A DNA stretch of 51,312 bases from Gammaproteobacteria bacterium. Its GTDB lineage: Bacteria > Pseudomonadota > Gammaproteobacteria > SZUA-152. Positions 8,608 to 21,604 of the stretch are shown one piece after another. The position numbers were made by a program, and so were the translations under genes. The DNA lies in the NCBI GenBank assembly GCA_029882975.1, contig JAOUJW010000040.1, positions 1-51,312 of the forward strand, given 5' to 3'. Each line of letters begins with the position of its first letter. Position 1 is the first letter of the stretch. The notes below the pieces were generated by a model that saw nothing but the letters and a program-made list of their open reading frames with translations, did not search any database and was not told where the DNA came from.

Positions 8608-10086
8608 ATGACTGATTTTTATGTGGTCGTGGACGACCCAAGCGACTGGCAGCCCTATTACCCCAGCCAGGATGTGATAAGTTTTGACGATTATCTTGAT
8701 AAAGTAGGAGCAGCAAAGAAAAGCCGAGTCCGAATCATAAATTTGTGCCGATCGTACCGTTACCTGGGTACCGGTTACTATTGTTCCTTATTGGGCGAAG
8801 CCCGGGGGCACCATGTGTTCCCGTCAGCGGCGACCATTAATGAGTTACATCGCAAAAACCTGTCCTTAATGGACTTGGACGATGCCGTTAAGGTCCTGAA
8901 AAAACTACCCGCAGGGCAGGCAGGGGATACCTTACAGTTTCGTTGTTGGTTCGGACAAACTCAGGACCCAAACTACAGCCGTATTGCCCAGATCGTTTTT
9001 GAACGTTACCCCTGTCCTATTCTCGAGGTGAGTCTTAGCTTTAAAATCGAATGGCAGGTACGCCAGGTGAAAGCTATTTCACTGAAATCCCTAAGTAATC
9101 CGGAGGAACAGGAGGCCTTTGCCAATACCTTCGAGCAATTCAGTCGCAAGATGTGGCTCAAACCCAAAGCCAGAAAAACCTATCGATACGATTTGGCCAT
9201 ACTGGTGGATCCGGAAGAGTCTATTCCGCCAAGCAATCCAAAGGCATTAAAATCCTTTGTCAAAGCGGGTAAGCAATTGGGTATTGATGTGGATATGATT
9301 ACCCGACGGGATTTTGTCCGTGTGTCAGAGTACGATGGTTTATTCATTCGCGAAACCACGGCAGTGGATCACCACACCTATCGATTTGCCAAGCGGGCAG
9401 AGGCGGACGACTTGGTGGTTATCGATGATTCCACGTCCATATTGCGGTGTACGAATAAGATCTATTTGGCAGATTTGCTCAAAACTCATCGCATCCCCAC
9501 GCCTGTTACGGTGGTTCTGAATCAACCGGATACCAAAGAACTGGAAAAATTGGTAGAACAAATCGGGTTACCCATTGTGCTCAAAATTCCTGATGGCTCA
9601 TTTTCACGAGGTGTCATAAAAGCGGATACCTTTGAACAGCTTCAGGCGGGGGTTAAAACCTTATTAAAAGAATCAGCGCTTTTGCTGGCGCAGGAATTTT
9701 TGTATACCGATTACGATTGGCGTATCGGTATTCTCAATAACAAACCGTTGTACGCCTGCCGGTATTATATGGTGCAAGATCATTGGCAAATCTATAAGCA
9801 TAATGCCAATGGGGCTGCGAAGTCCGGTGGATTTGATTCCATTCCTACTTTTGAGACACCCAAGGCGGTACTGGATGTGGCCGTGCAAAGTTGTAAACTC
9901 ATTGGCAATGGTCTGTACGGTGTGGATATCAAGCAATCGAAAGATCGCGTTGTGGTAATCGAAATTAATGATAATCCCAGCATCGAATCCGGCGTGGAAG
10001 ATGGTTACCTGGGGGAGCAGTTGTATGTAGAAATTATGGGTGAGTTTCTACGGCGTATGGAAGCCAGAGGGCGTACCAAACACTAA
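8608..10086 (+). CDS. RimK-like ATP-grasp ligase with N-terminal RLAN domain
   Basis: This 492-residue protein has an N-terminal domain of ~200 residues (starts MTDFYVVVDDP, includes RIINLCRSYRYLGTGYYCSLL), typical of the 'RimK-like ATP-grasp N-terminal' domain. A pre-ATP-grasp part follows, then an ATP-grasp domain (residues ~270-490) with the lid LPIVLKIPDGSFSRGV, the basic strand YDWRIGILNNKP and the Mg-binding strand EINDNPSIESG (Glu452, Asn454). ATP-grasp enzymes of this group join an amino acid or peptide to a carboxylate through an acyl phosphate. It is much longer than RimK itself (~300 aa), so S6 glutamylation should not be assumed. It is divergent from the GNAT-C39 gene, and the DUF155 gene starts one base after its stop, which indicates an operon. 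Confidence 0.88.
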   Translation: MTDFYVVVDDPSDWQPYYPSQDVISFDDYLDKVGAAKKSRVRIINLCRSYRYLGTGYYCSLLGEARGHHVFPSAATINELHRKNLSLMDLDDAVKVLKKLPAGQAGDTLQFRCWFGQTQDPNYSRIAQIVFERYPCPILEVSLSFKIEWQVRQVKAISLKSLSNPEEQEAFANTFEQFSRKMWLKPKARKTYRYDLAILVDPEESIPPSNPKALKSFVKAGKQLGIDVDMITRRDFVRVSEYDGLFIRETTAVDHHTYRFAKRAEADDLVVIDDSTSILRCTNKIYLADLLKTHRIPTPVTVVLNQPDTKELEKLVEQIGLPIVLKIPDGSFSRGVIKADTFEQLQAGVKTLLKESALLLAQEFLYTDYDWRIGILNNKPLYACRYYMVQDHWQIYKHNANGAAKSGGFDSIPTFETPKAVLDVAVQSCKLIGNGLYGVDIKQSKDRVVVIEINDNPSIESGVEDGYLGEQLYVEIMGEFLRRMEARGRTKH

Positions 10087-10087
10087 A

Positions 10088-10879
10088 ATGAACGGTTTAG
10101 ATATTTATACATTATGTTGTTGTGAACAATTGGACTTTGTTCAATTAAAACTACAACACCCGGATAGGGGGCGTTTTAGCAGCTACCGTAATGCGGTGCA
10201 CTGGCCTCAGGAACGGGGGGATGTGTATTTGTTCGACTATGGCGCATTAGTGTTTTGGGATGTGGACCCGGAGCGCAGGACGCGAGTAATTGACGGTTTG
10301 GCGCCCTATATGTTTAACCCGCTATCCGACAATGTAGACGACGAATTTACCTATGAGGTCACCGACGGCCAACGGCGAATCAATGATGACCATATTAGAG
10401 TTTCAGAACATGATGTGATGACCCAATTGGCGTTGAGCCATGCCATGGCTCAATCGACCAAATTGGGTTCGTTTGAGCAACGCATACAGGACACCATTAA
10501 CGATACCGCGCACATTCCAAAAAACATTGCAAATACAGGCAGTTCACGCTTGGGACGCAAAGCGTTGGCGAAATTGCGAGGGCGTTTGTTTTTGGCAAAA
10601 AGCGATATTATGCTCAAGTACGACTTGCTGGATGTGCCCGATTTCTTTTGGGAATATCCGGAACTGGATGGTTACTACAATATGCTGGCGGACTATTTGG
10701 AAGTTCGACAGCGTGTGGAAGTGCTAAGCAAAAAACTGGAAACCATACACGAGCTGTTTGAAATGATGGCTGACGAGCAAAAGCATAAGCATTCATCGTT
10801 GTTGGAATGGATCATTATCTGGCTGATTGCTTTTGAAATTGTGGTGTTTCTGGTTCACGATATTTTTGATTGGATCTAG
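10088..10879 (+). CDS. RMD1/YagE (DUF155) family protein with C-terminal membrane anchor
   Basis: I place the start at ATG 10088, one base after the RimK-like stop; a longer frame from GTG 10040 would overlap that gene by 47 bp and adds unrelated residues. The 263-residue product matches the RMD1/RMND1/YagE (DUF155) family: a beta-rich N-terminal half containing YLFDYGALVFWDVDPE, a helical segment with LALSHAMAQSTKLGSFE, PDFFWEYPELDGYY, a coiled coil (VRQRVEVLSKKLETIHELFE) and a terminal membrane helix after SSLLEWIIIWLIAFE. Mitochondrial members are inner-membrane proteins needed for translation; bacterial roles are unclear. Tight coupling to the ATP-grasp gene suggests they act together. 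Confidence 0.82.
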   Translation: MNGLDIYTLCCCEQLDFVQLKLQHPDRGRFSSYRNAVHWPQERGDVYLFDYGALVFWDVDPERRTRVIDGLAPYMFNPLSDNVDDEFTYEVTDGQRRINDDHIRVSEHDVMTQLALSHAMAQSTKLGSFEQRIQDTINDTAHIPKNIANTGSSRLGRKALAKLRGRLFLAKSDIMLKYDLLDVPDFFWEYPELDGYYNMLADYLEVRQRVEVLSKKLETIHELFEMMADEQKHKHSSLLEWIIIWLIAFEIVVFLVHDIFDWI

Positions 10880-11104
10880 CGCCGGCAGGTGGTATTTTAA
10901 AACGGCAGGGTGCAACACCGCGTTGAGTGCTGCGCCCCGCAACAGTACAACCCAACCCGTCAGACGAGGATGCGCGATGTGCGGGTCTGACAGTATTCCC
11001 TCCATGGGCGGCACCATGAATTCAGTATAAACGAGCAGGATGAAGCCCTTCTTATCAATCGCTTAACAGAACCTTAAAGATTTTATCTCAGCATTGACCC
11101 GAGA

Positions 11105-11581
11105 CTAACGGTGGGTTTTGATAATGGCTTCGATATTGGGGGTCGCTGCATTGATTTGTGCCAGCGTGAGTTCCTGCGTTGCCTTTAACGCTCTGCGTAT
11201 GCAGTCGTTGTAAAGCGTGCGAACGCTGGAGTCCAGGCCTTGGGACTTATCAAGGAAATAACGCTCCATTTGGGAAAGGGTTTTGGCATCGCAGTGTTGG
11301 GTAATTATTGCGCTGACTTGCGGGCCCATCGTTGCCCAGCTGATTTGGTTTAGCAGTGTTTGGTTAATGGCTTCCAAAGTTTGTCGCTTTTGACTGGGTT
11401 CCATTTCCGCCAAGGTTTTGTTCTTGTACTGTTGTAAATAACCTACCAATGCTCGGTTTACTACTCGGTTCCAGGCAGCTTCCCAGGAACGATCCAATAC
11501 ATCCGGTGCTGACGCAGTGGCGGACGTGGCGGCGAACGCCGCTAAAAGCAAAGTAATAATGGCTTTAGGGTTGTGTAGCAT
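11105..11581 (-). CDS. Small exported protein of unknown function
   Basis: This 158-residue protein has a clear N-terminal signal peptide (hydrophobic IITLLLAAFAATSATASA, likely cleavage after an A-x-A near residue 24). The rest is helical and polar, with a loosely spaced Cys pair (QHCDAKTL and YNDCIRRAL) that could form a disulfide in the periplasm. I do not recognise the family; the helix-rich pattern is only vaguely like small periplasmic DUF2059-type proteins. GGGA precedes the start at a long distance. It is divergent from the lipoprotein gene at 11776 across 194 bp. The 225 bp between it and the DUF155 gene hold nothing I can identify. Confidence 0.65.
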   Translation of the reverse strand: MLHNPKAIITLLLAAFAATSATASAPDVLDRSWEAAWNRVVNRALVGYLQQYKNKTLAEMEPSQKRQTLEAINQTLLNQISWATMGPQVSAIITQHCDAKTLSQMERYFLDKSQGLDSSVRTLYNDCIRRALKATQELTLAQINAATPNIEAIIKTHR

Positions 11582-11775
11582 AATAACAAATCCCGTTCGA
11601 TGTTTGATTCTAATAGCTATCGGTACTCGTGAATAAGACTTGATGCCGAGTCCGCCGGATAATTGATTGATCGTCGAAAGTTCAGAACTGTGACGCCGGT
11701 CACACGAATTGTTACGAATAATTTAAATGTAAACGATATTAAAATAATCCGGCACAACTTCTTAACGGCTCAACA

Positions 11776-14736
11776 ATGACCTATTTCAATTTCTCAATGC
11801 GTTTTATAGCTACGACTGTTTTTTTGATTCTTGCTGCATGTGGCGGCGGCGGAGGTGGTGCTGGAGAAGGAGGCGGTGGTGGCGGAGGCGGAGGCGAAGT
11901 CATCCTTGACTGTAACGTGTGTATGAGCGGAAAACCCTCATTTGCTGCCAATACTATCCCGGCCGGCAGTTCCGGTAGTATGACCGTACCTATCAGTACC
12001 GACGTGGTATCGGTAACCGCATCTTTGGTTCTGCCCGGTAATGATACGATTTCTCTGAGCAGTGTTATCAATTCCGGCGGTACTTCCGCAACCTTCGATT
12101 TCACTCCGCCAACCTACATTGATGTAGGTCAGTACTATGCCAGGATTACCGTTTCTGACGGTGCGGGAAATAGCACGCGTTACACTTTGAGCGCAGCAAC
12201 CTCCACGACGCAATACACCATGGAGACCAGCAGCGACTATGGCTTTAACTGGACCAGTCCGGTTAGTTCCGGAATTAACCTGGCCTATGTCACTGTGGGT
12301 ATGTTAAGCGGTGTGCCCTACCTGACTGCCAGTCCGGTATTGGATCCCATACCGATGGTTGCCGGACGCCCGGCTACAGCGACACTGCCGGTATCCACCG
12401 GAACAGCCAGTGTTAAAGTCACCGTGCACGATTCATCCTCGGCTCAGGTGGAAATCGGCGCCGGTACAACAACCCATGGAGGTAGTGCCGGTAGTGTGGA
12501 TGTGGCCTTAGATGTTCCCGATTCGATTCATTATTCCGCAACCGCTAAAATTGAGATCTCCGATAGCAGCGGAAACAATATTTCCCGCTATTTCATCGAA
12601 TCCACAGTAGGATTGACCCCGCTGATTATTCAACAGTCAACGGATGCCGGAGTGAGTTGGAGTACTGTGCGCACAACGGCCTTTGCCATGTCGGCCTTTA
12701 ATATCGTATACCCACCGACACCGGTGCTCACCGGTGAGGTCAGTCTCAGCCCGGCGCTGATTTATGCCGGTCAGACCGTGGAAGTCAGTATTATCGCCAC
12801 AGGCAATGCCTCGGATTATAGTGTGAATTTTCTCGATGTCAGCGGTGTCTCCGGGGGAACAGCCTCTGTACAAAACGGTGTTGTTCCCGTGCCCATTGGG
12901 ACATCGGCAAGCGGCGACTATTATCCCAGGTTGGTAATCAGTGACAGCTCCGGGGTGAACATGACGCGGTATACTAAACAAGTTTCAGGCACTGCCTATG
13001 AAGAGGAACAGTCTTTTGACAGTGGTGTCAGCTGGGGGGCGGTGAATCTCATGGCTTACAATGCGCCGGTGCTACAGGTAGTCCAGGCTTTGGCTGCAGC
13101 ACCGACCATGACGACGGCACCATTGATCAGTCATAGTGATGTGGACACCGGGTTTACGCTTACTGTCGATGTAGCTACGGACAGCGCAGCAAACATTGCA
13201 GTGAATTTAGTGGATTCCACCGGAACCCTGGTAGGTACCGGTACAGCCGTGGCCACATCTGCCGGGACACTAAGCGTGGCTGTAACCGTTGATGGGACTG
13301 CGTCTCCCGGTGCTTACTATCCCATGGTTACCTTGGATGATGGTTCCGGTGCTGTTTCGCAATACAGTCGTGATGCGGCATTGTCGGTTGTCCACTACGC
13401 CTTAAAACAATCTTCCGACAGCGGTGTCACTTGGTCTGTGAGCGGTTCGGTGGGTGCAAAACTTCCGTGGTTAAACGTGGCGCAGCCGATTGTGGGTGCC
13501 CCCGTATTAACCGGAGCGCCAAGCTTTGACAAAACTGCGGTGCTTCCCGGAGAAATAGTAACCCTTACACTGCCAGTAAGTACAGATACCGTAACGGTAG
13601 ATGTGAGTATGATTTACCAAACCTGTCCTTTGTGCGGCACCACCACTGCCGGTACTGCCAGTGTGACCAATAGTGGTAACGCCAGCATAGCCATTCCTAT
13701 CACCATGGGCGATGCGGTGACCACATACAGTTCCAGTCTGCTGGATTACAGTGCTAAAGTGGTTCTTAAAGATGTTTCCGGCCAGTTGCTGAGTGAATAC
13801 GAACCGGACTGGGGGGGCACGATGACTTATCGGGTGCGTCAATCCGATGATGCCGGTGGTAATTGGATCAGCTACATGGGCCCATTGATGGCCGATCAGG
13901 TGACCATGCGGTATTATTCCGAGGGGACTTTAACCGCCCCCACACCCATTGGCACAGCGCCGCTGTTGTTTAACGGTGTTGCCAAGGCAGGCGGCAGTTT
14001 TGGCGTGTTTGCAGCCGATGACGGTTTTGACAGTTATTATTCCTTTACCGTCAAACCATACACTTCCTATTCCATCATTTTGACGGACCCAAACAACAAT
14101 ATTATCCAAAGGCCTTTTAAAACCAGTCCAAGCAACGATCCCACCGCAGTGGTATGCACTGCCGCCGATGCCAATACCTGTATCATTCGCAGTGATTCGG
14201 GGCAAACGACGCTTTATGTCGTAGCGGATGCTGTGTACACATCCTCAAACGGTGGTGCACAGTACCAGTTTGAGGTCACGGAATATCCGGCGGAAACAGT
14301 AGCGCAGACCATTGATTTTGAAACGGGTGTATTCCCGGCTTCACTGGTATTGACCTATTCAGGTAGCAGTAACATCCAGTGGGCGATCAGCACAGCGCAG
14401 AACACCACCGCTGGAGGCGCTAACAGTATTTACGCCAATATACCTGCATTTGAAAATAATGCCTGTTTCAGTATCTCCGTGGAGGGTATGGCCCGGGTCG
14501 ATTTTAACTATATCGCTGATACGGTCCGAAACGTGGGTGACTTTCTTACCTTTTACGTGAATGGTGTACAACAAGGGCAGTACACCGCCAAGACCGGATG
14601 GACCGCCGCTAATTTTGCCTTAAGTGGCGTGGTGGGAACTCGGGATATGTTGAGTTGGTGTTTAAACCGTGATCCAATGTCTTCTGGACTAAACCCGGTG
14701 TCCGCCTATGTGGATGACATTGTGCTGACCCCGTAG
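11776..14736 (+). CDS. Large lipoprotein: glycine linker, five Asp-box modules, PPC-like domain
   Basis: This 986-residue protein opens with a lipoprotein signal peptide ending in LAAC (lipidated Cys22), followed by an almost pure glycine linker (residues 23-40). Five beta-rich modules of 125-145 residues follow, each ending in S-x-D-x-G-x-x-W at residues 152-159, 288-295, 413-420, 546-553 and 690-697. This matches the Asp-box of sialidase/BNR-type beta-propellers. Next comes a PPC-like domain (about 725-845, Cys pair TAVVCTAADANTC) and a C-terminal jelly-roll-like domain (about 850-986) ending DDIVLTP. It is probably an outer-membrane, surface-exposed binding protein. No catalytic residues are recognisable and the ligand is unknown. 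Gene context gives no further clue. Confidence 0.85.
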   Translation: MTYFNFSMRFIATTVFLILAACGGGGGGAGEGGGGGGGGGEVILDCNVCMSGKPSFAANTIPAGSSGSMTVPISTDVVSVTASLVLPGNDTISLSSVINSGGTSATFDFTPPTYIDVGQYYARITVSDGAGNSTRYTLSAATSTTQYTMETSSDYGFNWTSPVSSGINLAYVTVGMLSGVPYLTASPVLDPIPMVAGRPATATLPVSTGTASVKVTVHDSSSAQVEIGAGTTTHGGSAGSVDVALDVPDSIHYSATAKIEISDSSGNNISRYFIESTVGLTPLIIQQSTDAGVSWSTVRTTAFAMSAFNIVYPPTPVLTGEVSLSPALIYAGQTVEVSIIATGNASDYSVNFLDVSGVSGGTASVQNGVVPVPIGTSASGDYYPRLVISDSSGVNMTRYTKQVSGTAYEEEQSFDSGVSWGAVNLMAYNAPVLQVVQALAAAPTMTTAPLISHSDVDTGFTLTVDVATDSAANIAVNLVDSTGTLVGTGTAVATSAGTLSVAVTVDGTASPGAYYPMVTLDDGSGAVSQYSRDAALSVVHYALKQSSDSGVTWSVSGSVGAKLPWLNVAQPIVGAPVLTGAPSFDKTAVLPGEIVTLTLPVSTDTVTVDVSMIYQTCPLCGTTTAGTASVTNSGNASIAIPITMGDAVTTYSSSLLDYSAKVVLKDVSGQLLSEYEPDWGGTMTYRVRQSDDAGGNWISYMGPLMADQVTMRYYSEGTLTAPTPIGTAPLLFNGVAKAGGSFGVFAADDGFDSYYSFTVKPYTSYSIILTDPNNNIIQRPFKTSPSNDPTAVVCTAADANTCIIRSDSGQTTLYVVADAVYTSSNGGAQYQFEVTEYPAETVAQTIDFETGVFPASLVLTYSGSSNIQWAISTAQNTTAGGANSIYANIPAFENNACFSISVEGMARVDFNYIADTVRNVGDFLTFYVNGVQQGQYTAKTGWTAANFALSGVVGTRDMLSWCLNRDPMSSGLNPVSAYVDDIVLTP

Positions 14737-14756
14737 TCAAACCTCAAAGGTCATGG

Positions 14757-14781
14757 CCGTTGCGCCCTTGTGGGCGCGCGG
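14757..14781. terminator. Hairpin between convergent genes
   Basis: GCGCCC (14762-14767) pairs with GGGCGC (14772-14777) around TTGT, with flanking CCG/CGG pairs adding to the stem. It sits between the lipoprotein stop and the methyltransferase stop, where a bidirectional terminator would be expected, but lacks a T-run on either strand. Confidence 0.4.
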
Positions 14782-14784
14782 TTG

Positions 14785-15522
14785 TCAGGTGGACCAGATT
14801 TTTACGGTCAAAGGCCAGGATACAAGTTGTACCTTGGTGTCCCACAGCTTATTTACGCTGTCTGCTATTTCAGTGACTGGATTGTGCTTATTGGCTTCTT
14901 CAAAACGTTTGACGGCAGACCAGGTGCGCAAGTAGTTCAAGAGTTGATTCGCTGTCCACAAGCTCTGCATTTTGAATTCCGGCGCGGCTATTTGTTTTAG
15001 GGGAAACGTAGCTTCTGCATATCCACGTTCCACTTGCGTACGTTCCTCAGGCCAATAGGGTTCCAGGGTGGGGCCATACAGTTGATTAACGATAGCATCT
15101 ATGGCAGGTGTAATTCGGCTCAGGCCGTAGGTCCAAACCGCCAATATGCCACCGGGTTTGAGAACCCGTTGCACTTCACGCGAAAATTCCGGCAGCGAGA
15201 ACCAATGCAACGCCTGGGCAACAGTAATCAAATCCAGTGACTGGTCTGCAAAGGAGGTTTTTTCTGCTTTTTCCACTTTGTAGAGAACATTGGGGTGTGG
15301 TTGCGCGTTTTGTATTTGGTTTTCACTGGCGTCGGTGGCCGTGACCCTTCTGAAATGTTGTGCCAGCCGGCAAGCGGCTTGGCCACTGCCGGTGGCACAA
15401 TCCCAGGCCGAGTGTAAAGAAGGGGCTATATCAGCGAGATAGGCAAACAGTTCCGGAGGATATCCGGGGCGGTAGTTTCTGTAAGCACTGGAAGCGTCAG
15501 AAAAATGATCTTTAAAAGACAT
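14785..15522 (-). CDS. Class I SAM-dependent methyltransferase
   Basis: I choose the start at 15522 (product MSFKDHFSDA..., 245 aa): AGGGA lies 6 bases upstream, and this is the usual N-terminus of the family. A frame beginning at 15627 would add 35 unrelated residues. Motif I is DCATGSGQAA (residues 41-50), followed by TATDASENQI, then VAQALHWF and LKPGGILAVWTYG (post-motif III region). It resembles the small Methyltransf_11 group related to yeast trans-aconitate methyltransferase; the actual substrate is unknown. It is divergent from dapB, in the place where dnaJ is often found in related genomes. Confidence 0.8.
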   Translation of the reverse strand: MSFKDHFSDASSAYRNYRPGYPPELFAYLADIAPSLHSAWDCATGSGQAACRLAQHFRRVTATDASENQIQNAQPHPNVLYKVEKAEKTSFADQSLDLITVAQALHWFSLPEFSREVQRVLKPGGILAVWTYGLSRITPAIDAIVNQLYGPTLEPYWPEERTQVERGYAEATFPLKQIAAPEFKMQSLWTANQLLNYLRTWSAVKRFEEANKHNPVTEIADSVNKLWDTKVQLVSWPLTVKIWST

Positions 15523-15611
15523 GGCAATCCCTGGTTCGGCGATGATCTCAGCGTCCAAACCTACCATTAAATCGTCAACCCGTGTACCCTTTGTAGCTCG
15601 GTACAATGTAG

Positions 15612-16466
<855 letters not shown>

Positions 16467-16525
16467 TTCCTGGTTGCAAAGAATTGATATAGCACAAATA
16501 AATGTTAAAAAACCGGTATCGGGAC

Positions 16526-16554
16526 TTTCAATAAAGGGCCTATCAAAGTAGAAT
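16526..16554 (+). promoter_or_regulatory. Possible promoter for carAB
   Basis: TTTCAA (16526-16531) and TAGAAT (16549-16554) are spaced 17 bp. The -10 match is good, the -35 match poor. A start near 16561 would give a leader of about 160 nt covering the mini-ORF and terminator upstream of carA. Confidence 0.35.
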
Positions 16555-16637
16555 AGCGGAAGTCTCTATCGGCTATCCATGGCCTTTGAGGCATAATGCC
16601 ATCCGTGGCAAAAGCCTGAATTCGAGAACGTAGGTTA

Positions 16638-16655
16638 ATGAATTTGTTTTTTTAA
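16638..16655 (+). CDS. Possible carA leader peptide (5 codons, U-rich)
   Basis: ATG AAT TTG TTT TTT TAA encodes MNLFF, preceded by TAGG only three bases from the ATG, so the ribosome site is tight. The codons include a run of seven T (16647-16653). The stop codon ends two bases before the terminator hairpin at 16657. U-rich short leader ORFs just before a terminator are the hallmark of pyrimidine-sensing attenuators such as E. coli pyrBI. That it is translated is an inference. Confidence 0.35.
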   Translation: MNLFF

Positions 16656-16656
16656 G

Positions 16657-16690
16657 ACGGGAGAGATGTGTAACATCGCTCCCGTTTTTG
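16657..16690 (+). terminator. Intrinsic terminator / attenuator in the carA leader
   Basis: ACGGGAG (16657-16663) pairs with CTCCCGT (16679-16685), and GATGT (16665-16669) pairs with ACATC (16673-16677). Together they form a 12-bp stem with one A-G mismatch and a 3-nt loop, followed by TTTTT (16685-16689). It lies about 33 bases before the carA start, so it would stop transcription before carA unless prevented. It could alternatively end a separate small RNA from the dapB-carA gap. Confidence 0.75.
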
Positions 16691-16722
16691 TGCATATAGA
16701 ATTTGTGTATTTGGAGGGCGTG

Positions 16723-17853
16723 TTGAGAAAACCGGCAATTTTGGCGTTAGCTGACGGAACGGTATTTCATGGAGTGTCCATTGGTGCTGCGGGACAATCC
16801 GTTGGTGAGGTGGTTTTCAACACAGCAATGACCGGTTATCAGGAAATTCTTAGCGACCCTTCTTACGCGCGTCAAATCATCACTCTAACTTATCCTCATA
16901 TCGGTAATGTGGGCACCAACGCAGAAGACCAGGAATCCGATGCTGTTTATGCCAGCGGTTTGGTGATTCGGGATCTGCCGCGCCTGGCAAGTAACTGGCG
17001 CAAACAACAAACTCTTGAAGAGTATTTGCAACAACACAATACGGTAGCTATTGCAGATATTGATACCCGCCAGTTGACGCGAATTTTGCGAGAAAAAGGG
17101 GCTCAAAACGGTTGTTTGATGGCCGGCGAGCACATCGACGAAGCGCAGGCCATCGCCGCCGCCGGCGATTTTCCCGGATTGGTGGGTATGGATTTGGCCA
17201 AGGAAGTAACCACGTCGGAAACCTATACCTGGAACCAGGGTTGCTGGCAACTGGGTCAAGGCTTTCCGGAAATCTCCGAAGCAGAACTCCCTTACCATGT
17301 GGTCGCCTACGATTTTGGCGTTAAGAAAAATATTCTGCGTATGCTGGCGCAACGAGGTTGTCGCTTGACCGTAGTACCGGCACAAACGCCTGCAGCCGAT
17401 GTGCTGGCTCTGGAACCGGATGGTGTGTTTTTGTCTAATGGACCTGGAGATCCTGAACCTTGTGAATATGCTTTGGCTGCCATTCAAGAACTGCTGAATA
17501 CCAATATACCCATGTTTGGGATTTGTTTGGGGCATCAGTTACTGGCGCTGGCCAGTGGTGCCCGCACCGGCAAAATGAAGTTCGGCCACCATGGTGCCAA
17601 TCACCCGGTACAGAACCTGGACAGCAAAGAAGTGTTGATTACCAGTCAAAACCACGGTTTTGCTGTATTGGAAGAAGGAATGCCGGATTATTTGGAAGCG
17701 ACCCATAGATCCTTGTTTGATGGCTCATTACAGGGCTTGCGCCATAAGACCAAAGCGGTTTTTGGTTTTCAGGGCCACCCGGAGGCCAGCCCCGGTCCTC
17801 ACGATGTAGCACCTCTGTTCGACCAATTTGTCGACTCCATGCGTAAAGATTAA
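16723..17853 (+). CDS. carA: Carbamoyl-phosphate synthase small subunit (glutaminase)
   Basis: CarA releases ammonia from glutamine and passes it to CarB for carbamoyl phosphate synthesis (arginine and pyrimidine pathways). I choose TTG 16723, giving [12 protein letters not shown]..., with GGAGGG 4 bases upstream; GTG 16720 is an alternative, and ATG 16666 is unlikely because it lies inside the terminator hairpin. The ~376-residue product has an N-terminal CPSase_sm_chain domain and a C-terminal class I glutamine amidotransferase domain with nucleophile Cys268 in FGICLGHQ and the His/Glu pair in [12 protein letters not shown]. carB follows 25 bases later. Expression is probably governed by the leader terminator. 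Confidence 0.95.
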   Translation: MRKPAILALADGTVFHGVSIGAAGQSVGEVVFNTAMTGYQEILSDPSYARQIITLTYPHIGNVGTNAEDQESDAVYASGLVIRDLPRLASNWRKQQTLEEYLQQHNTVAIADIDTRQLTRILREKGAQNGCLMAGEHIDEAQAIAAAGDFPGLVGMDLAKEVTTSETYTWNQGCWQLGQGFPEISEAELPYHVVAYDFGVKKNILRMLAQRGCRLTVVPAQTPAADVLALEPDGVFLSNGPGDPEPCEYALAAIQELLNTNIPMFGICLGHQLLALASGARTGKMKFGHHGANHPVQNLDSKEVLITSQNHGFAVLEEGMPDYLEATHRSLFDGSLQGLRHKTKAVFGFQGHPEASPGPHDVAPLFDQFVDSMRKD

Positions 17854-17878
17854 AAAATTAGGTAAGCACTGATACATC

Positions 17879-21096
<3,218 letters not shown>

Positions 21097-21100
<4 letters not shown>

Positions 21101-21576
21101 GCGGAAAAGTACCCATTACTGCGCGAGGGGCGGAAAAGTTAAGGGCGGAGCTGAAAGAATTAAAAAACGTCGCCAGACCCAGAGTCATTGAGGCAATAGC
21201 CGAAGCGCGGGCTCATGGCGATTTGAAAGAAAATGCAGAATATCACGCGGCGCGGGAACAGCAGAGCTTTATTGAAGGGCGTATTGCCGATATTAACGGT
21301 AAGCTGGGTAATGCTCAAATTATTGATATTACCAGTATTGCACCTACGGGTAAGGTTATATTCGGGACCACGGTTGAGTTGATCGACGAAGACAGCGGTG
21401 AAGAAATCGTGTATCAAATCGTCGGTGAAGATGAAGCTGATATTAAAGAAAAACGTATATCCAATACCTCACCGATAGCACGCGCGCTTATAGGTAAAGA
21501 AGAAGGGGATGTGGTTGAAGTGCAAGCCCCTGGCGGGGTTCGCAGTTACGAGATTGTGAGTGTGAAGCACATCTAA
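21097..21576 (+). CDS. greA: Transcription elongation factor GreA
   Basis: GreA rescues backtracked RNA polymerase by stimulating transcript cleavage. The 159-residue product (E. coli 158) has the N-terminal coiled coil ([15 protein letters not shown], then [20 protein letters not shown], carrying the acidic Asp/Glu tip) and the C-terminal FKBP-like domain ending in [18 protein letters not shown] and [10 protein letters not shown]. The start overlaps the carB stop by four bases. The carB-greA linkage is conserved in Pseudomonas-like gammaproteobacteria. Confidence 0.98.
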
Positions 21577-21604
21577 CTCTTTTGGGTTTTTACTCGGGTA
21601 TTTT

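Noticed and set aside
16666-16722. Longer carA start at ATG 16666
   Set aside because: The ATG lies inside the terminator hairpin, has no ribosome site and adds residues not seen in the family.
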